Below, piece by piece: positions 22,133-32,660 of a stretch of 64,000 bases of DNA. The stretch is from Strongylocentrotus droebachiensis (taxonomy: Eukaryota; Echinodermata; Echinoidea; Camarodonta; Strongylocentrotidae), in the NCBI GenBank assembly GCA_035222895.1, contig JAVYIG010000879.1, positions 186,001 to 250,000 on the forward strand, given 5' to 3'. Under the pieces are notes generated by a model, which was not told the origin of the DNA, searched no databases, and worked only from the letters and a program-made list of their open reading frames with translations. Both the position numbers and the translations under genes were made by a program. The first letter of the stretch is position 1, and each line of letters opens with the position of its first letter.

Positions 22133-23829
22133 TTGATCAATATGTGACTTGAAACTAAGCCGTGATTACATATTTCACGAACTGTCAATCATTCTATGTC
22201 TTGTTGTCGTTGATGTTGTTTTGGTTTGTTTCGTTTTGTTTTTACTTTGTGGGTTAACATGATAAAATGTTTTTTAAATGAGTGTTTTGTGTCACAAAAG
22301 TAAATTTAACCTTACAGTGAGACTTATGATGGTATGATATTTATGAATTAGACGTTCCTTCATGGGGCAAGACATAGGGTTGAAAGATGTTCGAGATGAT
22401 TAAAGTTGTTCGGGATGAAATTTTATGATTATTGTTAGAAGTTGTAATAAAGCATTAAACCGAACCTATGTGCAATGTTTCCTCAATGAGTGATTTGTCT
22501 TTTAGTGTTCCAAAAAACATGCACATAAAAAAAACTGAAGGGGGGGGGGGGGCGGGGGGTTTAACCCTGCGTACGTGCCTGATGGACAGTAATGGGTGGG
22601 CATTAAAATACATCGTCTTACCAAGGCGCCCGAAACAGATGTGATTACAGGTGATCACATGTGATTATTATCGGGCTAAGCAAGTTTCACATATAAATTC
22701 TTCCTCCAAAATGGATTTTTGAAATATCGTTTATTAATCCATTGCGACTTTACGTGCATGCAGTGAATATTCACTAATGCAGTCGCAAACATGAATTATT
22801 ATATAATACTCTAACTTGATTAAACTCCAAACTTTAAAGACCCTTACAAGAGGTGAATTTCAAAATATTAGGCTTACCATGATATTTCTATATACTCTCT
22901 CTGTTCAGAATGCACCTATCAACATCCCTCACGGCACCCAAATCTTATCTCTCTGGTTCTCTCTCTGTCTCATTTTATCTGTCTTTATCTCTGCCTTCTC
23001 TCTTTTTCTTTCTGTCTCTCCCTTTCTCTCCGTATGCCTGTCTCCGTGTCTGCCACCAACGAATCCTTTCCTCCCTCTTTCGAATTCCCTATCGTCATCT
23101 CCCTCCCATGTTCATGCTTTCCCACCGTCAACTTTGGTCTTTTATATTTCATCTATACATCAGTCATTATCTTGTCTTTTACCTTTTAACCTTTTCTCCT
23201 TTTTAATACCCTTGGTCTTTATTCTTCTTCTTCTTGTTCTTCTCGTTCTTGTTTTTTTCTTTTCCTTCTTCTTTTCGTATACCCTCCTCTTATTGGAGGC
23301 CATTTTCTTCTTTCTTTCTAATTTTCACAGTTCAATTGCATGTCTATTCATAAATGAAAAATATTAACATTTGATATTACTATTAGCTTTCAGATGAACG
23401 AGCTTCATCATTGTCATGTTTAAATTATCTGTTATAATGATATAGTGACGTCGGAGACTTTGGAGGCCATTTCTTTCTATTTTTGTTTCCTCTGGCCAAA
23501 TAACAAAAATAACGTGTTTCTCGTCCCAAGCAGGGCATTACTATTTGCTATTTTGCATTTTTTTTGCTATTCTTTTCCAAGATAGCTGCCATGCTAATTA
23601 TAGCTGGCCAAGCCTATTTATTCACAGATGTTGTGCTATGTGAGTATAATGATGCAATGTATGACAAAACAAACGATTTGTATCTCTTTAGAAGCCATTT
23701 AAACAAAATGTATATCAGAGTTTTTTGTTGTTATTTTTTTGTTGCTTTTTTTTTTTTTGTGGCTTCTTTTCTTCTGAATAGTAAACAGTTTTAAAAAAAA
23801 TGGAGGTGGCGGCCAAAAAAGGAGGCCAG
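22133..23829. other. Intergenic, low complexity
   Basis: A G-rich tract lies near 22538-22560. A long pyrimidine-rich TCTCTC/TTCTTC stretch runs 22900-23290 and makes spurious hydrophobic ORFs. An inverted partner of the 23830 repeat is near 23493-23525 (GGCCAAATAACAAAAAT). Confidence 0.5.
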
Positions 23830-23932
23830 GCGGGGATGAGAAACACTTCATTTTTGTTATTTGGCCTTACATATTGGCCTCGAATGGCGGAAATTGTTTT
23901 TTGAATAATTGATACACATCACTATGCCTACA
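23830..23932 (+). repeat. 100-bp repeat, copy interrupted by a TTAA MITE
   Basis: It is nearly identical to 24742-24847, from GGCGGGGATGAGAAACACTT to CACATCACTATGCCTA. The right side is cut by the element at 23937-24679; its continuation AATGTTTAC resumes after 24683. Confidence 0.85.
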
Positions 23933-23936
23933 TTAA

Positions 23937-24679
23937 AGGTACTATGTCCCTTTTGCAGCCAACCTCAAATTCTGTAGAACTTTGCAAGATTTATGAATAT
24001 GTCATGTATGTCCTATCTGTGAAATTTAAACGTTAGCAGTGTCCTCATATTCAAATTATGCAAGGAAACCCGTTTACTTGCTAGCACTATGAACATGACT
24101 GACAAAGAAAGCGGACAAAATATACAGTTCCTCAGGTAGACAAAGGAACATCCCTTCACTGCTATTATGTAAAAATGTGTAGAACAGGTGTCACATGCAT
24201 AATCCTTTTTACATAATAGCAGTGAAGGGATGTTCCTTTGTCTACCCGAGGAACTGTATATTTTGTCCGCTTTCTTTGTCTGTCATGTTCATAGTGTAGA
24301 CTTCACTGTCAGACACTATTGAGTGGCTGACTGGCTTTTTTTCTTCTTTGGTAATAACATACATGAAAAGAGTTGTAAAGGGTACACGAGCATTTGTCTA
24401 CATCAATAACCCACTTCTTGTGATGGCCAAGATTAAACTGCTTGAATCTTTGCGCAGCATAAAACGTATGACCATTCGGTATTGTCTGAAAATCAAGACT
24501 ATTACTTTTGGGCTCTATTGCCCTAAAGTCGATTTGACAACTAATAGTTGTTATTTTCCCACTTGAAGACATTTTCAAGCCCCACCTTTTTTAGGGAAGT
24601 TCTAAATTAGTATTATCTTTCAAATGCAGTTGGAATTTAACTTTTTCATTTTTGGGCCTGCAAATAGGACATAGTACCT
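23937..24679. mobile_element. TTAA-flanked MITE hosting a CACTA MITE
   Basis: Termini AGGTACTATGTCC and GGACATAGTACCT are exact complements, with TTAA at 23933-23936 and 24680-24683. It is 743 bp, of which 212 bp is the nested element at 24085-24296. The paralogous site at 24742-24847 lacks it. Confidence 0.88.
24085..24296. mobile_element. CACTA-type fold-back MITE, nested
   Basis: Starts CACTATGAACATGACTGAC and ends GTCATGTTCATAGTG. A TAG duplication lies at 24082-24084 and 24297-24299. Arms of about 90 bp are near-perfect inverted repeats. CACTA termini with a 3-bp duplication fit EnSpm/CACTA. Confidence 0.88.
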
Positions 24680-24741
24680 TTAATGTTTACTTGCGCTCAG
24701 TTTATGAACAGCTAATTATCCTAATCATAGTAGAACTAAAT

Positions 24742-24847
24742 TCAGGCGGGGACGAGAAACACTTCATTTTTGTTATTTGGCCTTACATATTGGCCTCGAA
24801 TGGCGGAAATTGTTTTTTGAATAATTGATACACATCACTATGCCTAT
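24742..24847 (+). repeat. 100-bp repeat, uninterrupted copy
   Basis: Second copy of the sequence at 23830-23932. It reads ATGCCTATCAATGTTTAC where the first copy has the TTAA MITE, so it serves as an empty-site comparator. Confidence 0.85.
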
Positions 24848-25387
24848 CAATGTTTACATACTAATAGCGGTGTTAATGCCATGGCTCATTGCATGGATAA
24901 GGATAATAATTATGTGTATGTTGTGCACGAATCATTGCACTTCTGGTCTCCATGGTTTCATTCTTTCCCATCTCGTTTCTACTTGCTTCCAGTGCTGAGA
25001 AATAATGATTTCATTTGGCAGGTTTGCAGTTCAATACAAAATTACCCTTTTAAGCGTATTTTATTTCTTCTTTTTCGTTCATTCGGGGGGGGGGGGGGGG
25101 AAGTAGCTTTAAGGGGAACAATGATTCATATTATTTGTGAATGTTAGTGGATTCAGTGGAAAGGAGTTAAAAAATACTTTGATGGTATCTTGAACATTTA
25201 CAGAAAAATCATTCATGTTATCAATCATAACAGCTCTAAATAAATTTCTAGGAAAGCTTCGTTAAAATGTCAAAATGCCAATTACCATGCTTCTTCTTCT
25301 TATGCATTCTATTCGAGGAAACATCCATGAATCCCAGAGATTTACCACGTCTAGCCACCTTCAATTGATACCTAACCTAGGTGAAGA

Positions 25388-25612
25388 CACTATGAACATG
25401 ACAGACAATGAAAGCGGACAAAATATACAGTTCCTCAGGTAGACAAAGAAACATCCCTTCACTGCTATTATGTAAAAATGTGTAGAACAACTGAATATGT
25501 ATGTGACACCTGTTCTACACATTTTTACATAATAGCAGTGAAGGGATGTCCCTTTGTCTACCTGAGGAACTGTATATTTTGTCCGCTTTCATTGTCTGTC
25601 ATGTTCATAGTG
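25388..25612. mobile_element. CACTA-type fold-back MITE, second copy
   Basis: Same family as 24085-24296. Starts CACTATGAACATGACAGAC, ends GTCTGTCATGTTCATAGTG. A 3-bp duplication AGA lies at 25385-25387 and 25613-25615. Arms of about 100 bp flank a short loop. Confidence 0.88.
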
Positions 25613-25615
25613 AGA

Positions 25616-26249
25616 CGCGTTCAGAGCCATCTATACGCAGAGTTTTGCCAATTCACTTTCAGTTGGACTCAACATGGAGTATATTCACATATTTTGCGCT
25701 CGGCTGCAAAATAAATATTCATCTCGGATGTCCATGATAACTAGTTACCGAACCTTTGACTTGCATTTTGCTTTTGGAGAACCTTTCTATCTTTAGACTA
25801 TAACTTGATTAATTGGATATGTACTTAAACAAATTCTTTGTTTCTTTGTTAAACTTAACGGATACAAAATTCCCCCTCATAATTCATATTGTGCCACTTT
25901 TTTCTGCTGGTGTGGTCATGAGTCTCCGGCATATGATGCAACCCTGGGGAAATTTGAAGTTTTTGTCTTGATGCATTTTAATCATTTGAATGTGGTATAT
26001 GTATCTCTTATATTGTCCTTGTCACATAAATCTGCAACGCTGGTTGCATCTGGTTGGGATATAGGTGAGGGCGGTCTGCGGACTATAGTTATTTGGTTAA
26101 CTTTGCCCAATGCCTGGCAGCACAGCCAGGTGCACCCAGTGTTCCTTTTTGTGTGTGATTTGCTATTAATTGTTTATTTCAACTCTGTATTTTGATATCA
26201 TGTGTTTTCTGCCAAATAAAATAATAATAAAAAAATAAAAAAAACTCAT
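25616..26249 (+). other. Intergenic, possible LINE 3' UTR remnant
   Basis: Mostly unassigned. From about 25870 the sequence ends in CCAAATAAAATAATAATAAA near 26213, like a LINE 3' end. The 75-codon frame at 25968-26195 resembles no protein I know. Confidence 0.35.
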
Positions 26250-26257
26250 ATACTACA

Positions 26258-26288
<31 letters not shown>

Positions 26289-26290
26289 CA

Positions 26291-26322
<32 letters not shown>

Positions 26323-26338
26323 GGGGGGGGGGGGGGGT
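26250..26338. repeat. TA microsatellite, T run and G run
   Basis: TATATA repeats (26255-26295) are followed by about 30 T and about 15 G. Confidence 0.9.
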
Positions 26339-26339
26339 T

Positions 26340-26930
26340 CCTAGAAAGAAAAAACCCTATCTCTGTCGGCTGATAGTAATAGTCAGAAAACCATGTTTGT
26401 TTGTTTTTAATTAAAAGTGCTGTAAAATACGGCACAGTATGCGAGAAATGTATACATAGAGTATTTTATTTGGTTCTAGAGGCAATTGCTTCAGCGCTGA
26501 ACCACGAGAAGTATTTGTTACAATTTACACGTAGTAAAGTGTCATAATTATCATTAACATCGTCCCTCCGAATAATAAACTTTCCTTCGATGTTCCAGTG
26601 TTCCAAACAGTCAACTCTACTATTTATAAGTTCCAGGTGATAGAATCTTGTATAGAGATCATCTATGTGTAACCTAAATATATTCAGCTTTCACTGTTTT
26701 CTCTCTGGCCGTTATAATGAAAGAAATTAGCTCCAAACGAAAGGCCGTTAATATATTTCTTTTTATAAGTTTAAGTAGACAGAAGAAATGAAAATTAGGA
26801 AACCTCATAACTTTCAAACTGCGACGCGTTTCGAAACGCAAACGTCAAAACTGTTGTTCATCCTTTTAGCTCTTGAATACAAGAACTGCATTTACAAAGT
26901 TAAAATAGGAAAGAACGGCGCTATAGTCAT
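26340..26930. other. Intergenic downstream of the receptor gene
   Basis: No feature recognised. The last part may be 3' UTR or flank of the minus-strand receptor gene. Confidence 0.4.
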
Positions 26931-26932
26931 TT

Positions 26933-26938
26933 TTTATT
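26933..26938 (-). terminator. Receptor-gene polyadenylation signal
   Basis: TTTATT on the plus strand reads AATAAA on the minus strand, about 70 nt past the receptor stop codon. Confidence 0.5.
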
Positions 26939-27007
26939 CATGGTTACAAGGCATACGAATGTCACATGAAAAGGTCACCGATCAGTTCTTACTTTATTCC
27001 AGATCAA

Positions 27008-28697
27008 TCACAGAAGAGGATCGATGGTCCTTCTCTTTTTGCTACAGAATTCGAAAATTAATCGAAACTCCTTGAGTCGCCACCAATAGATGATGGAGTT
27101 TGCAATCCTACCGACGCTATTCATCGCGTTCGCAACGTAGCCTAGACATATTTCTATATAACCTAGACTATATCTGGTCCAGAATACCCAGGGACAGATC
27201 AAGCAAAGGACAGTGGACCCAAAGATTAGTCCGAAGGTGCGGAGTACTCGCTGGTTCTCCTCCTTACGTTCTTGGGTGATGTTGCCGCCGCATGGTACCC
27301 TGGATACGGAACGGTAGATGAATATGTAACATAGGCCAGTGGCGACGGTGGTCAACCAGGAGAAGGAGAGGATAGAGATGTAGATCTTATCAAAGTCGAT
27401 GAAGACAATGGACGAAGAGCAGGTGAACCCTAATGCCCATGTCACGATACATGTCATGATCAGTCGCGGTGTGGTGATGATGTTCCGAGAGCCAAAGGGG
27501 TCTACACGGATGGTGATGAATTGGTAACCGGTTACCATGGCGATGCTTAGAAGTGATACCATGATGGATGTTGACCAGAAGATTAACATGAAAGTTTGTG
27601 TCTGGAAAGGAAGAAAAGGATTGCAGGTTAATAGCGACAACGACTAAAAATTACAACTAGTGCGAACAACTAGCTCAACAAACGAATAGCTTATATTTTG
27701 TTAAATCTGTTTGACATAAATCAGACAGAATGTCTACGAATTTATTAACATTTAAGGTATACAGTGTGAGTCAAAACAAGTTTACAACTAGAAAATTGCT
27801 AATTATTTTAAGAATCATCAATGCACAGTGCATTATTATACATCTTTTGAAAGAGTGTTTTATTCCAAATAATTTGGTATCCTTTTTGAGTGGTATGTGT
27901 TCACGCTTGGATGAACAGGAGGCATCGTTTTTACGAGAGTGCAAAAATCGGCTTTAAAAAAAAAAAAAAAAATCCCACTTCAGTGGAATATGTCACCTTC
28001 ACTGTACAAGAAATTCTTGTACATGTAGCTTTAACATGTTAGCTTTAAAGCCATATAGCGTTCGCGGAATTTAACATTTCAAGCAGTTGGATCACCCCCT
28101 CCCCCTACCATGACTGAAGACATGTTTCGTTGTCATTTTGTGTCCAATATTGATTCTTGTTAAATAATCTAAACAAGGTTATATAATGTTTTAAAATAAT
28201 GTTTTTGGCGTTTTTCCTAGTATTTTCCATTTTTCTAACTTTGCTAGGCGTTTTTTTTTACCAGTAATTACCATCCGGTAATTCCCGCCCCGGTATTTAC
28301 AGGCCAACCCCTATGTAGTTGGTAACGTATGTTACTTACATAACCAATTCAACTCTCTTCATGGAAAGGCAATAATCACCGAATGTCTTACCTCTAAGGG
28401 GGTGTTTCCACTGAACCAATCGAAACATGCCTGCGCGATGGCACCGCTCAGATCAGAGAGTACGAGGTTGTAAGGGAAGATATGATGTTGCTTACGAAGT
28501 CGACGATGACACGGAATCAAGATGAGCGTGGCGACCATCATCGACATCGCAATGGCAAACATGATGAGTTGAATGTAATAGATAGGCATGCGACACGACG
28601 GTTTGGACCCACCGCCGTCTTCGTAGTCGGCCGTCATCGGCGACATCGTAATGTTGGTATCATCATCGCTCGCGTTGATTACTGATGAGGTGTTCAT
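27008..28697 (-). CDS. Rhodopsin-like 7TM receptor with degenerate signature motifs (2 exons)
   Basis: Exons on the minus strand: 28697-28392 (102 codons) and 27601-27008 (197 codons plus TGA), joined in phase 0 by a GT-AG intron (donor GTAAGA, acceptor TTTCCAG). The product is 299 aa. The N-terminus is short, with three N-glycosylation sequons (near N2, N8, N15) and no obvious signal peptide. Seven hydrophobic segments follow. Class A marks seen are NLVLSD in TM2 (Asp82, position 2.50) and a TM4 Trp (about 157). The DRY motif at the end of TM3 is replaced by TGY (126-128). TM6 has CPW in place of CWxP and TM7 has NSIIY in place of NPxxY. The Cys pair of loops 1 and 2 is not evident. The ligand is unknown. 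It fits the large diverged class A expansions of invertebrate deuterostomes. The start is the first Met and gives a normal extracellular tail. Confidence 0.85.
27762..27955. mobile_element. Single arm of a Tc1/mariner-like fold-back MITE
   Basis: It begins CAGTGTGAGTCAAAAC after TA (27760-27761) in the receptor intron. It matches the arms of 55184-55848, including AGAAAATTGCTAATTATTTT and GTGTTCACGCTTGGATGAAC. It ends in an A run near 27957-27972 without the second arm. Confidence 0.75.
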
Positions 28698-28924
28698 TGT
28701 TTAAAGACGAGTTGAACGCTGGCACGGTGTGGTATTAACGAGATCTGTTCTTGAAATGAAGAGAATTGGGATGACGTTTAATCACGGAGAGCGGTTGATG
28801 CTGGTTTGGTATAGTGAACGTCAAACGCTAATACCACCTCGATTTTTGATGCGCGCGGTTTCTCAATATGCTCGGATTATACATCTTCGCATCAATATCA
28901 GTTCTGGATGATGCGCAGGCGCGG

Positions 28925-29690
28925 ATCCAGGGGGGGGGGGGCGAGCGTGCCTTGGCCCCCCCCCCCCCCGCAAAAAAAAAAAAAAAAAAAAAAAGGGAGA
29001 GAGAGAGAAGGAAAAGAAGGGAAAGAGGAGAGAAAGGGAAAAAAGAAGAGGAATAAGAAAAGAAAAGAGGGAAAAGAAGGAGATCGGGGGGGGGGGGGAG
29101 GACTTGCCTCCCCCTCCCCCCCCCCCCCCCAATAAAAAAAATAAAAGAGAAGGAAGGAAAGGGAAAGAAAAAAGATAAAGAGGAGATAAAGGGAAGGACA
29201 AAATAGGAAGAAGAAAAGAAAAGAAGGGGGATATCAGTTGCAATTTTCCCGCCAACAAGTTGTGGATCGAGGGGGGGGGGGGGGGCAAAAGACCCTAGCC
29301 TCCCCCCCAACCCCCGTCCCCGCTAAAAAAAGAGAGAAGGAAGGAAAAGGAAAAGAGGAGAGCTAAAAGGGAACAAAACGAGGAAGAAAAAAATAAAAGG
29401 GAGAAAAGAAGCGGAGATCAGTTGCGGTTAATCCCGCCAACAATGTGTGGAGCGGGTTGGGGACCAAAATGACCGTGCCCCTCCCCCCCCCCCCCCCCCA
29501 GCAAACCTAAAAGAGAGATAAGGAAGGGAAGGGAAAGTGAAAGAGGAGAGAAAGGGAAAGGAAAAAAAAGAGAATGAAGAAAGGTAAGGGATATCAGTTG
29601 CAATTTTCCCGCCAACAAGGTGTAGATCGGAGGGGGGGGGGGGGGGGGGGGGGGCACTGGCATACTGATAGGGGAGGGGGGGGGGGTTGG
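28925..29690. repeat. Array I: G-run / purine-rich / CCCGCCAACA modules
   Basis: About four modules of roughly 170-190 bp. Each has a G run, a C run, an A/GA-rich purine stretch (GAAAAG, GGAGAGAAAGGG), then a GATATCAGTTGCAATTTTCC-like block and CGCCAACAA. Apparent Pro/Gly- or Lys/Glu-rich ORFs on both strands are by-products. Confidence 0.75.
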
Positions 29691-30009
29691 AGAAATAGAA
29701 TTCAAACGTGGTTTATTTATAATTCCCTAACGGTGGTTAACAAAATAATGCTGAAATGAGATAATTTTCCTCACTTCATGCGTTTGTTGGAAAATGACAA
29801 ATTCCTAAATTTACAGCCAGGCAAGAAAAAGCTTCTTGAGATGCCTACATATCAGGGCCCACGGAACGGCGGGGATCGGGATCCTCGAGCCCCTCCCCAC
29901 ACTTTCTTTGACAAAGTATATTAAAGAGAAATAGAAAGAAAGAGAGCGAGAAAGAAAAAAATAGTTAACTGCCAGTGACTGCCAGTGTCACATTATAATG
30001 GGGTATCAA

Positions 30010-30560
30010 AATATGCTCATCTGACCATGATTAAAATTAATGCCTAAAATCCTAAGGGCTCTGCCCCCTGGATTCCACCTAGGGCCCTAAGGCGGGCCCT
30101 TAGATGCTCATATGACGGTCATTTAATGCCTCCTGGACCCCACGCCAAATAGTGTCCTGCTAGTGTCACAAATAATAAGGTATAAAAAATGCTCATCTGA
30201 CCGTAATTAAACGCCTAAAACCCCTGAGCTTCTGGGGGCTCTGCCCCCTGGACCTAACCAAGAGCCCTTAGGCGGGCCCCTCGATACTCATCTGACCGTA
30301 ATTGAGTGCCTAAAACCCTTGAGATTCCGGGGCTCCGCCCCCTGAACCCCAAGCCAATTAGTGACCTGCCATTGTAACAATTAGGTATCAAAATAATGCT
30401 CATCTGACCGTAATTAAATGCCTAAACTCCTGAACTTCCGGGGCTCTGCCCCCTGGACCCCGTCTAGGGCGCTATGGCGGACCCCTGAATGCTAATCTGA
30501 CCGTAAATCAAAACCTTAAACCCCTGAGCTTCCGGGGCGGACAAGGTATCTGTTCATCTG
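30010..30560. repeat. Array II: CTCATCTGACCGTAATT units
   Basis: CTCATCTGACC-like anchors occur near 30015, 30108, 30191, 30288, 30400, 30491 and 30553. Between them are GGGGCTCTGCCCCCTGGACC and AGGGCCCTTAGGCGGG blocks in alternating order. Units are about 65-110 bp and diverged. Confidence 0.75.
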
Positions 30561-30689
30561 ACAGCAGGCGCGTAGCCAGGGGGGCGGTGGGGTGGTCCCC
30601 CAATAAACGCCGGCCAAAAAAGAGAGGAGTGTAAAGGAAGAGGACGTAGGAAGAAAAGGGAATAGACAAAGAACATATTTGAAATTCAG

Positions 30690-31435
30690 ACAAGGATTAA
30701 GAGTCGAGAACGGTACAACGAATCGTCTTCTTTCTCTAATGAATTAATGAAACGTCAAAGCTTCCGCGCTACGCGCGGGGGAGGGCAGGGCGAACTTAAT
30801 TCAGACGAGGATAATTTTCGGGAACGGTACAACGAATCGTCTTCTTTCTATAATAATTTAATGAAACGTCGAAGCTTTCGCGCTTCGCGCGGTAGAGGGG
30901 GGGGGGGGAATTGTTTTAGACAAGGATTAAGAGTCGAGAACGGTACAACGAATCGTTTTCTTTCTTTGATGATTTAATGAAACGTAAAAGCTTCCGCGCT
31001 TCGCGTGGGAGGGGGGAAACTGAATTTAGACAAGGATTAAAAGTCATAACGGAACAACGAATCGTCTTGTTTCGCTAATGATTTAATGAAACGTAAAAGC
31101 TTCCGCGCTTCGCGTGGGAGGGGGGAAACTGAATTTAGACAAGGATTAAAAGTCATAACGGAACAACGAATCGTCTTGTTTCGCTAATGATTTAATGAAA
31201 CGTAAAAGCTGTATTCAGATGAGGATTAAGAGTCGAGAACGGTACAACGAATCGTCTTCTTTCTCTAATGATTTAATGAAACGTAAAAGCTTCCGAGCTT
31301 TGCGCGGGAGAGGGGGATGAATTAAGACGAGGATTAAGAGTAAAAAACTGTACAACGAATCGTCTTCTTTTTCTAATGATTTAATGAAACGTAAAAGCTT
31401 CCGCGTTTCGCGCGGGAGGGGAAAAACTATTTTCA
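30690..31435. repeat. Array III: ACAACGAATCGTC units
   Basis: About seven units of 80-120 bp. Each has GGATTAAGAGTCGAGAACGG, ACAACGAATCGTCTTCTTTC, TTTAATGAAACGTAAAAGC and TTCCGCGCTTCGCGCGGGAG, with variation and some deletions. Two neighbouring units (near 31000-31190) are almost identical. Confidence 0.85.
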
Positions 31436-31825
31436 GACGAGTAGGCACGTACGGAAGGGGGGAGGGGGTTAGGGGGTTGACCCTCCCCCCTTCGGTTTTT
31501 TATGTGTGTATTTTGGAGCAAATCCCCCCCCCCCCCTTTTCTGTGATTTTTTTTTTTTTAATTTTTTTTTAAATTAAAATTAAACTTAAAAAAAATATGC
31601 CAATGGCTGACCTAAAAAAGGTGACCTCACCCCCCCCCAACGGAACAAAATGTCAATTTTTCAAATTTCGAGACCCCCCCCCCCCCCAAAAAAAAAGTGT
31701 CCTCTTCCCCCCCCCCCCCCGCTTATTTAGCGGCTGGCTGAGTCGTTACGATTTTTTTTCGGACCAAAAAAAAAAAAAGTGGGCCCCCCCCCCTAAGAAA
31801 TCCTGGATCCGCGCCTGATGATGCG

Positions 31826-32470
31826 AATAGGTTTGAGGGTGTATGACTGGACATTGCTAAGTCTACTTCTCTTTGTTTTTTCGTTTTTCCAATTAGTAAT
31901 GAAGAAAATGTTCCGTCTATTAAAAAGAAAAAACGTTTGCTTTATTCCATATCCTGCATAGGCTTAAGAAATAAATCTGACCAAATCTGCACTCAATCTT
32001 TACTGGTGCATCGCTTTTACATATTTTATTTATGATGATTATTTGTGATGAAGAATGGGGGGCTTGAATAATTTGTGTTAGTTTACTGCTGAACATTTAC
32101 CACAGGACCGCGTCCAGCGGAACAATTATCAACAGAGCAATTCAACTTAGAACGAGATGACAACGTTGGTTGCTGTTTAAAGGTATCTACCTTAAAAAAT
32201 AAATAATAACTAAAAGGGGCTTTTTCGGAATAGAAATGTAATATATTATTCAGGGAGATTGCGGCATTTGAGGGCCGGCAGGGTTTCCGATTTTATGTTA
32301 TTTTGGCAGGGGAGAGAGCAACGTACAACAAGATTTCAACAAAAGTCTTAAGGAATGACGTTGGGTGAGTCTAGGAGACCGTCCCGCTTCCATATACGAA
32401 ACAACACCAAAACATGTATTTTGACGTTTCAGCAGGGGAAGGGGGATCCAGGATTTTGTCAATCGGGGAG
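31826..32470. other. Intergenic, unassigned
   Basis: No gene recognised. Near 32438 a GGGGGATCCAGGATTTTG motif looks like a lone transposon end without a partner. Confidence 0.4.
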
Positions 32471-32476
32471 GGTAAC

Positions 32477-32597
32477 TGATGTGTGCGTGTGTGTCTGGAG
32501 GGATGAGTGTTAGGGTGTGCGTGCGTGTATATATGTGTGTGCATAGGTGTGTGCGAATGGGTGTGCGTAGGTGTGTGTGTGTATATGGGGGTGGGGG

Positions 32598-32630
<33 letters not shown>

Positions 32631-32660
32631 CCCTCCCCTTCTTTCTCTCTCTCTATATTG
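32477..32660 (+). repeat. GT-rich then TC microsatellite
   Basis: Interrupted GTGTGC and GTGTGT repeats, then GGGGTGGGGGG, then about 17 TC units and further CT repeats. Confidence 0.92.

Larger units (their letters stand above)
28916..31817. mobile_element. 2.9-kb non-autonomous hAT-like element built of tandem arrays
   Basis: Termini CAGGCGCGGATCCAGG (28916-28931) and its exact complement (31802-31817) are flanked by the exact 8-bp repeat ATGATGCG (28908-28915 and 31818-31825). That architecture fits hAT. No transposase-like ORF is present. The interior has three tandem arrays (28925-29690, 30010-30560, 30690-31435) and a terminal low-complexity zone with C, T and A runs. A second internal end-like motif, CAGGCGCGTAGCCAGG, lies near 30565, so an older nested insertion is possible. 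It sits about 220 bp upstream of the receptor start codon. Confidence 0.88.

Noticed and set aside
22816..23367. 183-codon Ser/Leu/Phe-rich ORF
   Set aside because: It is a read through a TCTC/TTCT low-complexity tract; no domain or homologous motif.
24085..25612. CACTATG termini as Transib / ProtoRAG-like ends
   Set aside because: Both copies show 3-bp duplications (TAG, AGA), which fits CACTA elements; Transib would give 5 bp.
28828..29310. Pro- and Phe-rich ORFs of 141-160 codons
   Set aside because: They come from G, C and purine runs in the hAT-like element and are open in several frames.
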